Assembly: GCF_004299785.2 (NCBI RefSeq)
Contig: NZ_CP036246.2
Span: 1,364,001 to 1,428,000 of the forward strand
Reading direction: 5' to 3'
Source of the DNA: Arcobacter porcinus
Lineage (GTDB): Bacteria > Campylobacterota > Campylobacteria > Campylobacterales > Arcobacteraceae
DNA: 64,000 nucleotides
Shown here in pieces: positions 53,142-59,989 of this stretch. The notes under the pieces were generated by a model. It did not search any database. It worked only from the letters and a program-made list of their open reading frames with translations, and was not told the origin of the DNA. A program made the position numbers and the translations under genes. Every line of letters starts with the position of its first letter. Within the stretch, counting starts at the first letter, position 1.

Positions 53142-53426
53142 TTAATCCTTTATTTCACATTTTGTAACTGGAATATTAGTTGAACCTTTAAAAAAACTAT
53201 TTTTATCTACACTCCAGTTATCAGCTTTTGAGACATCAATTTTTAAAGAACCTATATTACAAATAAGCTCTTTATTGTTATTAAAGTCATCTATTAAATT
53301 AGCTCTTTCATTTAGATGAAAATATAAAACTATAAATGGTAATGAAAATACAACTAATATTATAAAAAATTGTGTTCTTATTTTACTTGATAGATATTCA
53401 TATTTTTTTAATCTCTTTTCATTCAT
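53142..53426 (-). CDS. Single-span membrane protein, paralogue of 53720 gene
   Basis: 94 residues: basic N-terminus, one span (FFIILVVFSLPFIVLYF), then a likely periplasmic part with NNNKELICNIGSLKI and a terminal CEIKD. The same scheme, span, NNxELIC and final C(D/E)IK, occurs in the gene at 53720, so the two arose by duplication. The paired cysteines could form a disulfide outside. Function unknown. Confidence 0.6.
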   Translation of the reverse strand: MNEKRLKKYEYLSSKIRTQFFIILVVFSLPFIVLYFHLNERANLIDDFNNNKELICNIGSLKIDVSKADNWSVDKNSFFKGSTNIPVTKCEIKD

Positions 53427-53428
53427 AA

Positions 53429-53707
53429 CTATTCTTCTTTCTTAGATTTAGTTTCTTTACTATCTGATTTTAAAAAGCTATTAGGGCTTTTATCAATTAT
53501 TTTTACTCCAATAGCTAATAATACAACCCAAAATGCTATATATAAGAGTCCATTATTAAAATCAAAATATTCATATTCATTATTAAAGAAAAGTGCATAA
53601 ACCATAACAAATAAAAGTGAACCTAATAAAACTAAAATAGATATTACAAAAAGAAATTCTCCAAGTCTACAAATAATTTTATTACCTATATTATAAAAAT
53701 TACACAT
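53429..53707 (-). CDS. Small two-span membrane protein
   Basis: 92 residues with two spans (FLFVISILVLLGSLLFVMVYALFF; LLYIAFWVVLLAIGVKII) and a charged tail (DSKETKSKKEE). It lies between the two paralogous single-span genes, 2 and 12 bp from its neighbours. Not recognised. Alternation of one-span and two-span proteins suggests a duplicated pair of pairs with the gene at 52867. Confidence 0.6.
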   Translation of the reverse strand: MCNFYNIGNKIICRLGEFLFVISILVLLGSLLFVMVYALFFNNEYEYFDFNNGLLYIAFWVVLLAIGVKIIDKSPNSFLKSDSKETKSKKEE

Positions 53708-53719
53708 GCTATCTCTCCT

Positions 53720-53986
53720 TTATTTAATATCACAATTATAGATTGTAAATATATTTACACCATTAGTTATTTGATAAGTTCTTTTTTTATCAAATTCATA
53801 ACCTAGTTCTTTCGAAACAATATTGTTCTTGCATATTAATTCTTGATTATTTTTAAATGCGTCTTCAATCTTTTTTTTATCAGATTTATTATCATAGTAT
53901 AACCACCATATAAATAGTAGGAATATTGCACCAACAGCAAAAATCCACATATGAGAAAAACAGTTCTTTCTCTTTTTTACAATCAA
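53720..53986 (-). CDS. Single-span membrane protein, first gene of small membrane operon
   Basis: 88 residues: basic start (MIVKKRKNCFSH), one span (MWIFAVGAIFLLFIWWLYY), and a periplasmic-type domain with FKNNQELICKNNIV and terminal YNCDIK. Paralogue of 53142. It is first in the leftward operon and divergent from the HTH gene at 54140; the region between holds dyads likely to regulate it. Confidence 0.6.
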   Translation of the reverse strand: MIVKKRKNCFSHMWIFAVGAIFLLFIWWLYYDNKSDKKKIEDAFKNNQELICKNNIVSKELGYEFDKKRTYQITNGVNIFTIYNCDIK

Positions 53987-54014
53987 TTTCTGTTTCCATT
54001 TTGTCTCCTTATAT

Positions 54015-54029
54015 TATCTAAAATAGATA
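54015..54029. promoter_or_regulatory. Operator in divergent region of small membrane operon
   Basis: TATCTA-AAA-TAGATA is a perfect dyad 29 bp before the first membrane gene. Related sequences (AATAGATAAAT near 54090, ATTAGATAATA near 54117) occur before the HTH gene, suggesting that one regulator binds several sites. Confidence 0.55.
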
Positions 54030-54139
54030 TTATTTTACATATTATATTCTATTAAGGATAATATGTCAAGAAATATAACCTATAATAGATAAATTTATGA
54101 TACAATTAAAACTATATTAGATAATAAATAGGATAATTT

Positions 54140-54358
54140 ATGACAAAAGAAGATTTTTGTAAAAGATTAAAGGATATTAATTTAACACAAAAAGAGTTTT
54201 CAGAGATAACTCATGTACCCTACTCTACACTAAACAATTGGGGATTTCATGATATTCAAGTTCCAAAATGGGTAGGACCATTTATAGAACATTATGAGAA
54301 AGCTAAAAAGTATGATGCAATTAAGAAGATGATATTAGATTCGAAGGAAGTTTTATAA
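54140..54358 (+). CDS. Small HTH regulator
   Basis: 72 residues: KRLKDINLTQKEFSEITHVPYSTLNNWG is a recognisable helix-turn-helix of the Cro/CI-like type with a WGF wing, followed by a short helix. Divergent from the small membrane operon and convergent with the Xre-type gene. Probable local regulator acting at the TAGATA dyads. Confidence 0.7.
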   Translation: MTKEDFCKRLKDINLTQKEFSEITHVPYSTLNNWGFHDIQVPKWVGPFIEHYEKAKKYDAIKKMILDSKEVL

Positions 54359-54378
54359 AGTTTAGTATATTTATATTA

Positions 54379-54624
54379 CTAAGCTTTAAAGAACTCACAA
54401 ATATCAATATTTAGTATTTTTGCAATTTTATGTAGTTGAGCTATATTAAACTTTCTTTTATTGGCATAAAGTTCAGCAGCAGACACTAAACTAGAAGATT
54501 TATTACCCATCTCTAAAGATAACTCTAATTGGCTCATATTAGCTTTAGTTCTATATTTAGCAACATTTTTACCAATTAATCTATAAAGTTCATCAGTACT
54601 TAATTTATTTATATCTTTACTCAT
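54379..54624 (-). CDS. Xre-family HTH regulator
   Basis: 81 residues with a full Xre helix-turn-helix: LIGKNVAKYRTKANMSQLELSLEMGNKSSSLVSAAELYANKRKFNIAQLHKIAKILNIDICEFF. Immediately upstream are two inverted 12-bp elements, ACACTACATTTG (54631-54642) and CAAATGTAGTGT (54685-54696), its likely operators. They flank the promoter region shared with the small peptide gene at 54728. Confidence 0.88.
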   Translation of the reverse strand: MSKDINKLSTDELYRLIGKNVAKYRTKANMSQLELSLEMGNKSSSLVSAAELYANKRKFNIAQLHKIAKILNIDICEFFKA

Positions 54625-54630
54625 TTACCT

Positions 54631-54696
54631 ACACTACATTTGAAGTGTTTAAGTATAGTTGTGTAATAATTCTTTATCAAGCTACAAATGTAGTGT
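54631..54696. promoter_or_regulatory. Paired inverted operators between Xre gene and small peptide
   Basis: ACACTACATTTG and its exact inverse CAAATGTAGTGT, with 42 bp between them, in the divergent promoter region. Each is followed by a further AAGTGTTT/AAACAC extension. Confidence 0.7.
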
Positions 54697-54727
54697 AAAC
54701 ACAAGTTAATTTATTAGGAGGACTATT

Positions 54728-54829
54728 ATGGGAACTATTTTAACTAGCTTGATGTTGGGCGGCATTATTTGGGTTGTCATGTGGATTTTTTATAGTGCCA
54801 TCAACATTGTTAGAAGAATCTTTAAGTAA
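54728..54829 (+). CDS. 33-residue single-span membrane peptide
   Basis: ATG at 54728 preceded by an excellent AGGAGG. MGTILTSLMLGGIIWVVMWIFYSAINIVRRIFK: one span and a basic end. Base use differs from its surroundings (GGCGGC, GTTGTC). It is divergent from the Xre gene and shares the operators. A strong ribosome binding site and controlled expression fit a toxic or phage-related membrane peptide. Confidence 0.55.
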   Translation: MGTILTSLMLGGIIWVVMWIFYSAINIVRRIFK

Positions 54830-55152
54830 AGCTTTATCTTTAGAATTACCAAACATTTTATTATAAGCTAAGTACCATTAGCATAATAATAATTATTCAT
54901 TAGATAATTTGACAAATGTGTACAGGTATAAATAAAGAAACTCCCATTTTTAAGTGTTGAAATTTTTTTTGACTTGACAAATGTGTACAGGTGAATAGTT
55001 TTGTCAATTTGACTCCTTATGTTTAATCATATTTCTCTCCAATTTTTGTATTTTTGTTCATTATCATCAAATTTTATTATCTCATATCCAGCATTTGCTA
55101 AATAGTTTGGTAAATATAAAATTGAATAAATATCATAGAAAATAGTCATCTG
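54830..55152. other. Intergenic with a 19-bp direct repeat; possible small ORF
   Basis: TTGACAAATGTGTACAGGT occurs at 54909-54927 and 54974-54992 (65 bp apart), followed by TTTTGTCAA, the inverse of its first bases. This looks like a binding site or the end of an old mobile element. A 40-residue reverse ORF (55027-55149, MTIFYDIYSILYLPNYL...NWREI) ends at the integrase remnant and may be a truncated gene. Confidence 0.45.
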
Positions 55153-55284
55153 CAGAACTTTGCAAAAAGAAGAATGTTTGAGTATGGAAAAGCTGACTAC
55201 TCTTATTCTGATTCACTTCAGCAAGTTAGCTATGAGATGAAGCATAATAGAGCTAGTATTACTGAGCATTATCTTGGAGGATGA
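55153..55284 (+). pseudogene. 3' remnant of a tyrosine recombinase
   Basis: The frame reads QNFAKRRMFEYGKADYSYSD then SLQQVSYEMKHNRASITEHY and LGG-stop, clearly homologous to the end of the recombinase at 22263-23189 (QALQGVSWEMKHFRASITEH). The N-terminal 85% is missing and non-homologous DNA precedes it. It lies on the opposite strand to the full-length relative, 33 kb away. Confidence 0.9.
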
Positions 55285-55462
55285 TTTTATTTTATTTAAA
55301 AAATTTCTTATTTTGTAAAAATATTAATCTATTATTTTAAAAACAAAATTTACAATTTGTTTTAAAGATATTTTTGTTTGATGATATAAAGATTTTGTAA
55401 TATTTGATTGCTTTGCTATAATTAATACAGAAAATTTATTGATAAATAAACTAGGAGAAAAT

Positions 55463-55564
55463 TTGGAAGAGTTAAGATTTTCATTAGTCGCACTGTTTGC
55501 ATTTTTTGTACTTTATCTATCTTTTAAAGTAAAAAAGAAAAACGAAAATAAAAGCACTAAGTAA
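55463..55564 (+). CDS. 33-residue single-span membrane peptide (TTG start)
   Basis: TTG at 55463 with AGGAG 8 bases upstream; EELRFSLVALFAFFVLYLSF then a basic tail (KVKKKNENKSTK). A terminator follows 23 bp after the stop, supporting a real short transcript. Same class as the peptides at 20386 and 54728. Function unknown. Confidence 0.5.
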   Translation: MEELRFSLVALFAFFVLYLSFKVKKKNENKSTK

Positions 55565-55587
55565 TTTTTTTAATCTCTAAAAATAAT

Positions 55588-55620
55588 AAATCCCTGTTAC
55601 TTATAAATAAACAGGGATTT
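55588..55620 (+). terminator. Terminator after small membrane peptide
   Basis: AAATCCCTGTT and AACAGGGATTT form an 11-bp stem around an ACTTATAAAT loop, followed by T-rich DNA. Confidence 0.85.
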
Positions 55621-55795
55621 TATAAAATATTAAAATTACTTTTATTTTAAATTTTTATCTTTTTCATAATCAAATTTGCCAACTGCTAAAATTATTCCGA
55701 TTACCAACATATAATTTAAAATTTCTAAACAATATATTGAATATTTAATTTCAAAATTATTGTCTAGAAATTTATAGATTCATTAATATAAATAT

Positions 55796-56119
55796 TTATC
55801 TTGACTTTGACATAGCAGATACAATCGTAATATGTGCAATTTGTTTATACAACTTTTTTATTGAGTCTGGTGCATTTGAATTATTTAAAATCTTTTTTGC
55901 TTTTCTAAAACTTAAAAAATTTATAATAAATTTAGGATATTTTGATAGTAAAAATAAACAATAATTATATAGTTCTGTCGATGAATTTACATAATTAATC
56001 GGTTCACTAAATTTCAACAAATATTCTAACTCTTCCTTATTTAACTCTTCTCCATTTTGTTCAATAATCATGTTCTCATATATATTAAATGGAAACTTAT
56101 TTTTATATTTTCTATTCAT
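55796..56119 (-). CDS. Unknown 107-residue protein, end of replication-module operon
   Basis: A small helical protein with a Tyr/Phe-rich central region (SEPINYVNSSTELYNYCLFLLSKYPKFIINFLSFRKAKKIL). Not recognised. It overlaps the preceding coiled-coil gene by 8 bp, so it is the last gene of the leftward operon that begins at 59009. Confidence 0.55.
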   Translation of the reverse strand: MNRKYKNKFPFNIYENMIIEQNGEELNKEELEYLLKFSEPINYVNSSTELYNYCLFLLSKYPKFIINFLSFRKAKKILNNSNAPDSIKKLYKQIAHITIVSAMSKSR

Positions 56120-56540
56120 GATATTTATCCTTTTTTTGTAATCTATTGATGATGTTTTTTAGCTTAACAATCTCAAATTCAAGCTCTTTTTTGGCATTTG
56201 AACTACTTTTTACTTCTATGTTTAAACTATTCAAAGTAGAGCTAAAACTATCAACTTTTTGATTCAAATATTTTTGTAAAGTTTCAGTGTTTTGCATTAG
56301 TATAGAAATTTCATCAAATTTTTTATTGTATTCATCTTGAATTTTCTTTAATTTTAAAAAAACACTAATTTGAGATTGCTCAAGTGCTTTTTCAAAGTTT
56401 TTTACATTTCTATTTATATATGATTTTAAACCTATTAAAAATATATTTTGAATAAAATAATATATTATCCCACCAAGCAAACCACCAATAAATAGCGAAC
56501 TTAACATAAGAAAAATATTTAGTTTATCTATATCTATCAT
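56112..56540 (-). CDS. Membrane-anchored coiled-coil protein
   Basis: 142 residues: an N-terminal span (IFLMLSSLFIGGLLGGIIYYFIQNIFLIGL) and then a long coiled coil (about 45-140; repeated Ile/Leu/Phe heptads such as LEQSQISVFLKLKKIQDEYNKKFDEISILMQN). It resembles membrane-tethered accessory proteins of plasmids and phages. Coupled to both neighbours by overlaps. Confidence 0.6.
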   Translation of the reverse strand: MIDIDKLNIFLMLSSLFIGGLLGGIIYYFIQNIFLIGLKSYINRNVKNFEKALEQSQISVFLKLKKIQDEYNKKFDEISILMQNTETLQKYLNQKVDSFSSTLNSLNIEVKSSSNAKKELEFEIVKLKNIINRLQKKDKYHE

Positions 56541-57069
56541 TTTTTTCTCCTATCTGATTATTTGAATTTAGAATATATGTATTAATATATTTTGAAATCG
56601 AGGTATGGGAAATAGATTTTTTATGTCTAATCAATAAAAAATGTTGAATTTTTCTGGAACTAAAACCTTCAACATATAATGATTCAACGACAGAATGTAA
56701 ATTCAAAAGAGTTTGTAATTTTGGTTGTAATTTTTCTTTTCGTAGTCTAATCTTTTCAAGTTTTGATAAATTTCCTAATTTATCCAAGCTTTGACTCTTA
56801 TTTTTAGATTTTAAAATTTGTTCTTGTTGATACAATTCTTGAAGGGCTAAAATAAAGGATGAGAATGAGAGTATCTTTTTATCAATACCTTCGTTTTTTA
56901 GCTTAAAATAATGATTACTTTGCTTTTCAAATACAAGACATTGGAAGTCTAAGTTTTGACATGCAAACCATCTAATAATTTGTTTTCGCCGTTCTATAGA
57001 AATTTTTGTAATCAATTCAAATGATGCTGCTCTAATTTCATCCATTTTTAAATCTTTCATTTGATACAT
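56524..57069 (-). CDS. Helical protein with C-terminal HTH-like segment
   Basis: 181 residues, not recognised as a family. The C-terminal part (VVESLYVEGFSSRKIQHFLLIRHKKSISHTSISKYINTYI) has the form of a helix-turn-helix that reads DNA, as in small mobile-element regulators. AGGAG lies 6 bases before the start at 57069, supporting this start over the later Met residues. It overlaps the coiled-coil gene by 17 bp. Confidence 0.55.
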   Translation of the reverse strand: MYQMKDLKMDEIRAASFELITKISIERRKQIIRWFACQNLDFQCLVFEKQSNHYFKLKNEGIDKKILSFSSFILALQELYQQEQILKSKNKSQSLDKLGNLSKLEKIRLRKEKLQPKLQTLLNLHSVVESLYVEGFSSRKIQHFLLIRHKKSISHTSISKYINTYILNSNNQIGEKNDRYR

Positions 57070-57127
57070 ATTTGCTCCTATGATGATAAAAAATAATTTA
57101 TTTTTTGTTTGTTAAACAACAAATAAA

Positions 57128-57691
57128 TTAAATTAGTACTTGATTTTCTTTAGTTTGAAGGGACAGTTCAATGGACCTTTTTTTTTGTTTATCTTTAATT
57201 ACTGTATGATTCAAAAGTTTTTCATTTAGCTCATCCCATTTTTCTTTATCTATCTCTATATCTTGTCGGACATGTCTTGTTTTTGTCATGAAAATGTCAG
57301 GACAATCAGAGGACAATGTCTTTTTTCTATTTCGATATTCTCTCTTTTTTTCAGCCCATGAAGTTTCAGCACCTACCATATTTTGGACTTCTAGCATATA
57401 TAGAGTGCCATCTTCCCACTTTTCCATAAGTCCAAGTGATATAAACGTGTTGATTGCTGTGTTTACAGTGTCTATATTGCAGTTTGTAATAGTAGCGAGC
57501 ATTTCAAGATTGAAAGGTATTGCATCCCTAAATCTCAACGTTCCTTCCGTTTTGAGACTTTTGAGTAATAATTTCAAATAAAAATTAATGTAATCTTTAC
57601 CGTTTTTTTGCGATTCGATTATTTTAATCTCATCCCGTTCGAAAAAATCATCTTTGAGTTTTAGCCAATAGTATTTTTTATTTTGAGACAT
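57128..57691 (-). CDS. Phage replisome organiser-like protein
   Basis: A 187-residue protein whose first ~120 residues match the phage replisome organiser N-terminal type: KKYYWLKLKDDFFERDEIKIIESQKNGKDYINFYLKLLLKSLKTEGTLRF...NTFISLGLMEKWEDGTLYM, a winged-helix pattern. Such proteins open a phage or plasmid origin and help load the replicative helicase. The basic C-terminus after position 120 (KKREYRNRKKT) may bind DNA. It overlaps the upstream excisionase-like gene by 14 bp. It suggests that this module once replicated on its own. Confidence 0.8.
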   Translation of the reverse strand: MSQNKKYYWLKLKDDFFERDEIKIIESQKNGKDYINFYLKLLLKSLKTEGTLRFRDAIPFNLEMLATITNCNIDTVNTAINTFISLGLMEKWEDGTLYMLEVQNMVGAETSWAEKKREYRNRKKTLSSDCPDIFMTKTRHVRQDIEIDKEKWDELNEKLLNHTVIKDKQKKRSIELSLQTKENQVLI

Positions 57692-57893
57692 TTATTTTTT
57701 CCTTGATTTTTTTGCTATACTCTTCTTCACCGATTTTTATATATTCTTGCACCTCACTCAATTTCCAGCATGCAGTACCTCCATATTTATGTTGTGAAGG
57801 GAATCTCAATTGTTTCATTTTTGCATAAATTGTGCTTCCAGCAATACCAGTAATTTCGATTACTTGTGGTTTTCTTAGAAGTTTTTCACCCAT
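57678..57893 (-). CDS. AlpA-like/excisionase HTH protein
   Basis: 71 residues: KLLRKPQVIEITGIAGSTIYAKMKQLRFPSQHKYGGTACWKLSEVQEYIK is the AlpA/MerR-type winged helix used by prophage and satellite regulators to induce excision. It lies in one operon with a second HTH_17-type gene and the replisome organiser. Confidence 0.87.
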   Translation of the reverse strand: MGEKLLRKPQVIEITGIAGSTIYAKMKQLRFPSQHKYGGTACWKLSEVQEYIKIGEEEYSKKIKEKINVSK

Positions 57894-57910
57894 TTTATTT
57901 CTCCTTCTTT

Positions 57911-58132
57911 TTAGTTTTGAGCTAAAAATTCAGCTATATCTCTTTTTGTAAAAATGTAAGATTTACCTATTTTTTTACACTTTGGTCCAATGTTATCCTT
58001 AGCCCAATTTACGATTGTTCTTGTTTGAACTTTTAATATTTTTGCAACATCATGACTATCAAGAGTCAAAGTTTTTTCAAACCCTAACTCATTAATATCT
58101 GATAGATATTTATCAATTAATTGTTCATTCAT
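57911..58132 (-). CDS. HTH_17-type excisionase-family protein
   Basis: 73 residues with the DNA-binding excisionase pattern: SHDVAKILKVQTRTIVNWAKDNIGPKCKKIGKSYIFTKRDIAEFLAQN. Second small wHTH of the operon; its stop is 17 bp before the AlpA-like start and its own start overlaps the upstream gene by 4 bp. A pair of such proteins can act as Xis and transcriptional activator. Confidence 0.87.
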   Translation of the reverse strand: MNEQLIDKYLSDINELGFEKTLTLDSHDVAKILKVQTRTIVNWAKDNIGPKCKKIGKSYIFTKRDIAEFLAQN

Positions 58133-58608
58133 TTTTGCTCCTTAATTTTTCTCCAATTTAGACAAAAATCAATAAATTCTTGAGCATCATTATCTATTCT
58201 TTGAGATTCATCAATTGCAAGTTTCATTACTTCTTTTAAAGCTTTAATAAATTCTATAAAATTAATTCTTACTATATTTTTATCTTCATCATCTATTGAA
58301 AAATAATCAATATATCGAGATTCTTTACTTTCATATCTTTCGCCATATTCATCTTTTTTTGTTCTTGTAAATAAATCTTTTATAGTTATTTTCCCATTTT
58401 TTATACATAATGAGAAATTATCATCTGAAAGAAGCCAACTGTCACAAATATAATCTTCTGCTTTAATATTTACTTCACAAGTTGTATCTGAAGTAGATAT
58501 ATCTTCATCAAGATTTTTTTCAAGTTTTGATACCAGTTTGAAAAGTTCTTCAAGGGCTTTTCCTGTTATTTTTTTTCTATTTTCTAATTTTTTAATTAAT
58601 GTTTTCAT
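58129..58608 (-). CDS. Unknown 159-residue protein of the mobile module
   Basis: Not recognised. It starts with a basic helix (MKTLIKKLENRKKITGKALEELFKLVSKLEKNL) and continues with an acidic alpha/beta part (EDYICDSWLLSDDNFSLCIKNGKITIKDLFTRTKKDEYGERYESKESRYIDYF). Coupled to the HTH_17 gene by a 4-base overlap. Acidic beta-rich bodies are common in phage accessory proteins, but no function can be stated. Confidence 0.55.
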   Translation of the reverse strand: MKTLIKKLENRKKITGKALEELFKLVSKLEKNLDEDISTSDTTCEVNIKAEDYICDSWLLSDDNFSLCIKNGKITIKDLFTRTKKDEYGERYESKESRYIDYFSIDDEDKNIVRINFIEFIKALKEVMKLAIDESQRIDNDAQEFIDFCLNWRKIKEQK

Positions 58609-58641
58609 TTTGTATTTCCTTTTTTTGAGATTAAATTTATT

Positions 58642-58661
58642 GAGGCTTAATTTTAAGCCTC
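58642..58661. terminator. Hairpin overlapping a stop codon
   Basis: GAGGCTTA / TAAGCCTC, an 8-bp stem with a 4-base loop. On the reverse strand it spans the final GAG-GCT-TAA codons of the gene at 58653; a possible attenuator within the operon. Confidence 0.5.
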
Positions 58662-59009
58662 ACCACTTTCTGATTTTAAAACAGTTGCGAATTCAACAAA
58701 TGTTTTTTGATATTCTTCATTTTCAAGCAGAAGTAACAAATAAGCTCTGCACATAGCACTTGTATTTGCATAATTAAGCTTGTGAGCAAGTTCTTCAAAC
58801 TTATCTGCAACTTCTTCTTTCACATTGCAGCCTATTTTTTTAAAATTTTTTTGAGCCTCACGTAGTTGTTCTTTTCTCATCTCATTCTTTTCTTCTACTT
58901 CATCTAATTGCTCTTGTAATTTTTTATTTTTTTCTTCAAGTTTTGAAGTATTTTTCTTAATAACTTCAGTATTTTCAAGCACTTTTTGTAAGATATCTTT
59001 ATCATTCAT
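58653..59009 (-). CDS. Coiled-coil protein, first gene of mobile-module operon
   Basis: 118 residues: a coiled coil (KNTSKLEEKNKKLQEQLDEVEEKNEMRKEQLREAQKNFKK) then a compact helical end (GCNVKEEVADKFEELAHKLNYANTSAMCRAYLLLLLENEEYQKTF) that resembles small RHH or MobC-type accessory proteins, a weak match. Leads the leftward operon; divergent from the HTH gene at 59301. Confidence 0.55.
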   Translation of the reverse strand: MNDKDILQKVLENTEVIKKNTSKLEEKNKKLQEQLDEVEEKNEMRKEQLREAQKNFKKIGCNVKEEVADKFEELAHKLNYANTSAMCRAYLLLLLENEEYQKTFVEFATVLKSESGEA

Positions 59010-59040
59010 ACTATTTTCCTTTTTTAGATTTAATTTTGAT

Positions 59041-59061
59041 TAGCCCTAATCTTTAGGGCTA
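59041..59061. other. Perfect hairpin in divergent promoter region
   Basis: TAGCCCTAA and TTAGGGCTA form a 9-bp stem with a TCT loop, 32 bp upstream of the first operon gene. It could be a leader hairpin, an operator, or the terminator of an unseen short RNA. Confidence 0.55.
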
Positions 59062-59300
59062 AAGCTTAAAGCTCTTTTAACTCGGTGGCTCACCTTTACC
59101 TTACACTCAGTAGGGATTACTCTTGGACATTTTGTTTTTAAAGAACTTAAAAGACAAAAATCGATATAATTTACTCACATATTACAATAATAGGCTAATT
59201 TGTCTTATTAATCAAATTATAGGCTATTAATTCTTATAAATTGCTTAATAATGTCTGATTATGTACGATTGCTATGAAAATGTTAAAAAAGGTTTTTTAC

Positions 59301-59693
59301 ATGAATATTAATGATATTTTTGAAAAATTATTCAATTATTTCCAAACATCAACAATAAGAGAATTAAGTGAAAAAATAAACATGAGTGAATCAACAGTTT
59401 CTAAATGGAGACAAAGAGAATCAGTTAATGCAATTAAAAAGAAGTGCCGTGAGTTAGGTATTTATAATGAAATTTTTGGAGATTCTCATTTAAATAGTAA
59501 TATTCAAAAAATAGATCAAATTTCGGGTGGAAACAACTCACAACTTAATTGCGGAAATCAAATAAATAATGTAAATAATAAAATTTCGGGTGTCGATAAG
59601 TTAACTTTAGATATACTAATAGAAGCTTATCAAAAAGCTATAAAAAATGATGATCTCAATGGCTTACGAATACATTTAATGGAATATTCATAA
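59301..59693 (+). CDS. CI-type repressor with HTH
   Basis: I start at ATG 59301 (AAAGG upstream); the ATG at 59274 has none. The 130-residue protein has a CI-repressor-like HTH (INDIFEKLFNYFQTSTIRELSEKINMSESTVSKWRQRESVNAIKKKCRELGI), an Asn/Gln-rich linker (SGGNNSQLNCGNQINNVNNKISG) and a short helical end. No S24 peptidase part is present, so control must be by another route. Divergent from the mobile-module operon, which it likely represses. Confidence 0.8.
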   Translation: MNINDIFEKLFNYFQTSTIRELSEKINMSESTVSKWRQRESVNAIKKKCRELGIYNEIFGDSHLNSNIQKIDQISGGNNSQLNCGNQINNVNNKISGVDKLTLDILIEAYQKAIKNDDLNGLRIHLMEYS

Positions 59694-59989
59694 AAATATT
59701 TTATGCATTGATATGCTTAAAATTTATGTACCACTATTATCAATACAAAACTTGGTTGTGGATTTAAACTATTGTAGGTAATTACCTTTTCTCCGCTTTC
59801 ACAAATTTCAACATAGTTATTTTCTATGTCCTATTTAGTGTAACCTGATTAAATATTTAGATTTTATAATGTATTTAAATTTTATCAATTTCTTATTATG
59901 AAAAATTCATTTGTAACATTTTTATTTGTTTCGTATTTTAAATTCATAATAAGCAAAAAGTATAACAACTAAAGCTTTCCAAATATATT
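59694..59989. other. Intergenic containing the right inverted repeat
   Basis: No gene seen. 59851-59976 is the right copy of the 126-bp inverted repeat, including the reverse-strand codons for the C-terminal half of the small membrane peptide but no start codon or ribosome binding site. Confidence 0.6.
59851..59976. repeat. 126-bp perfect inverted repeat, right copy
   Basis: Reverse complement identical to 20433-20558 over 126 bases. It ends 13 bp before the stop codon of the caspase gene. Confidence 0.97.
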
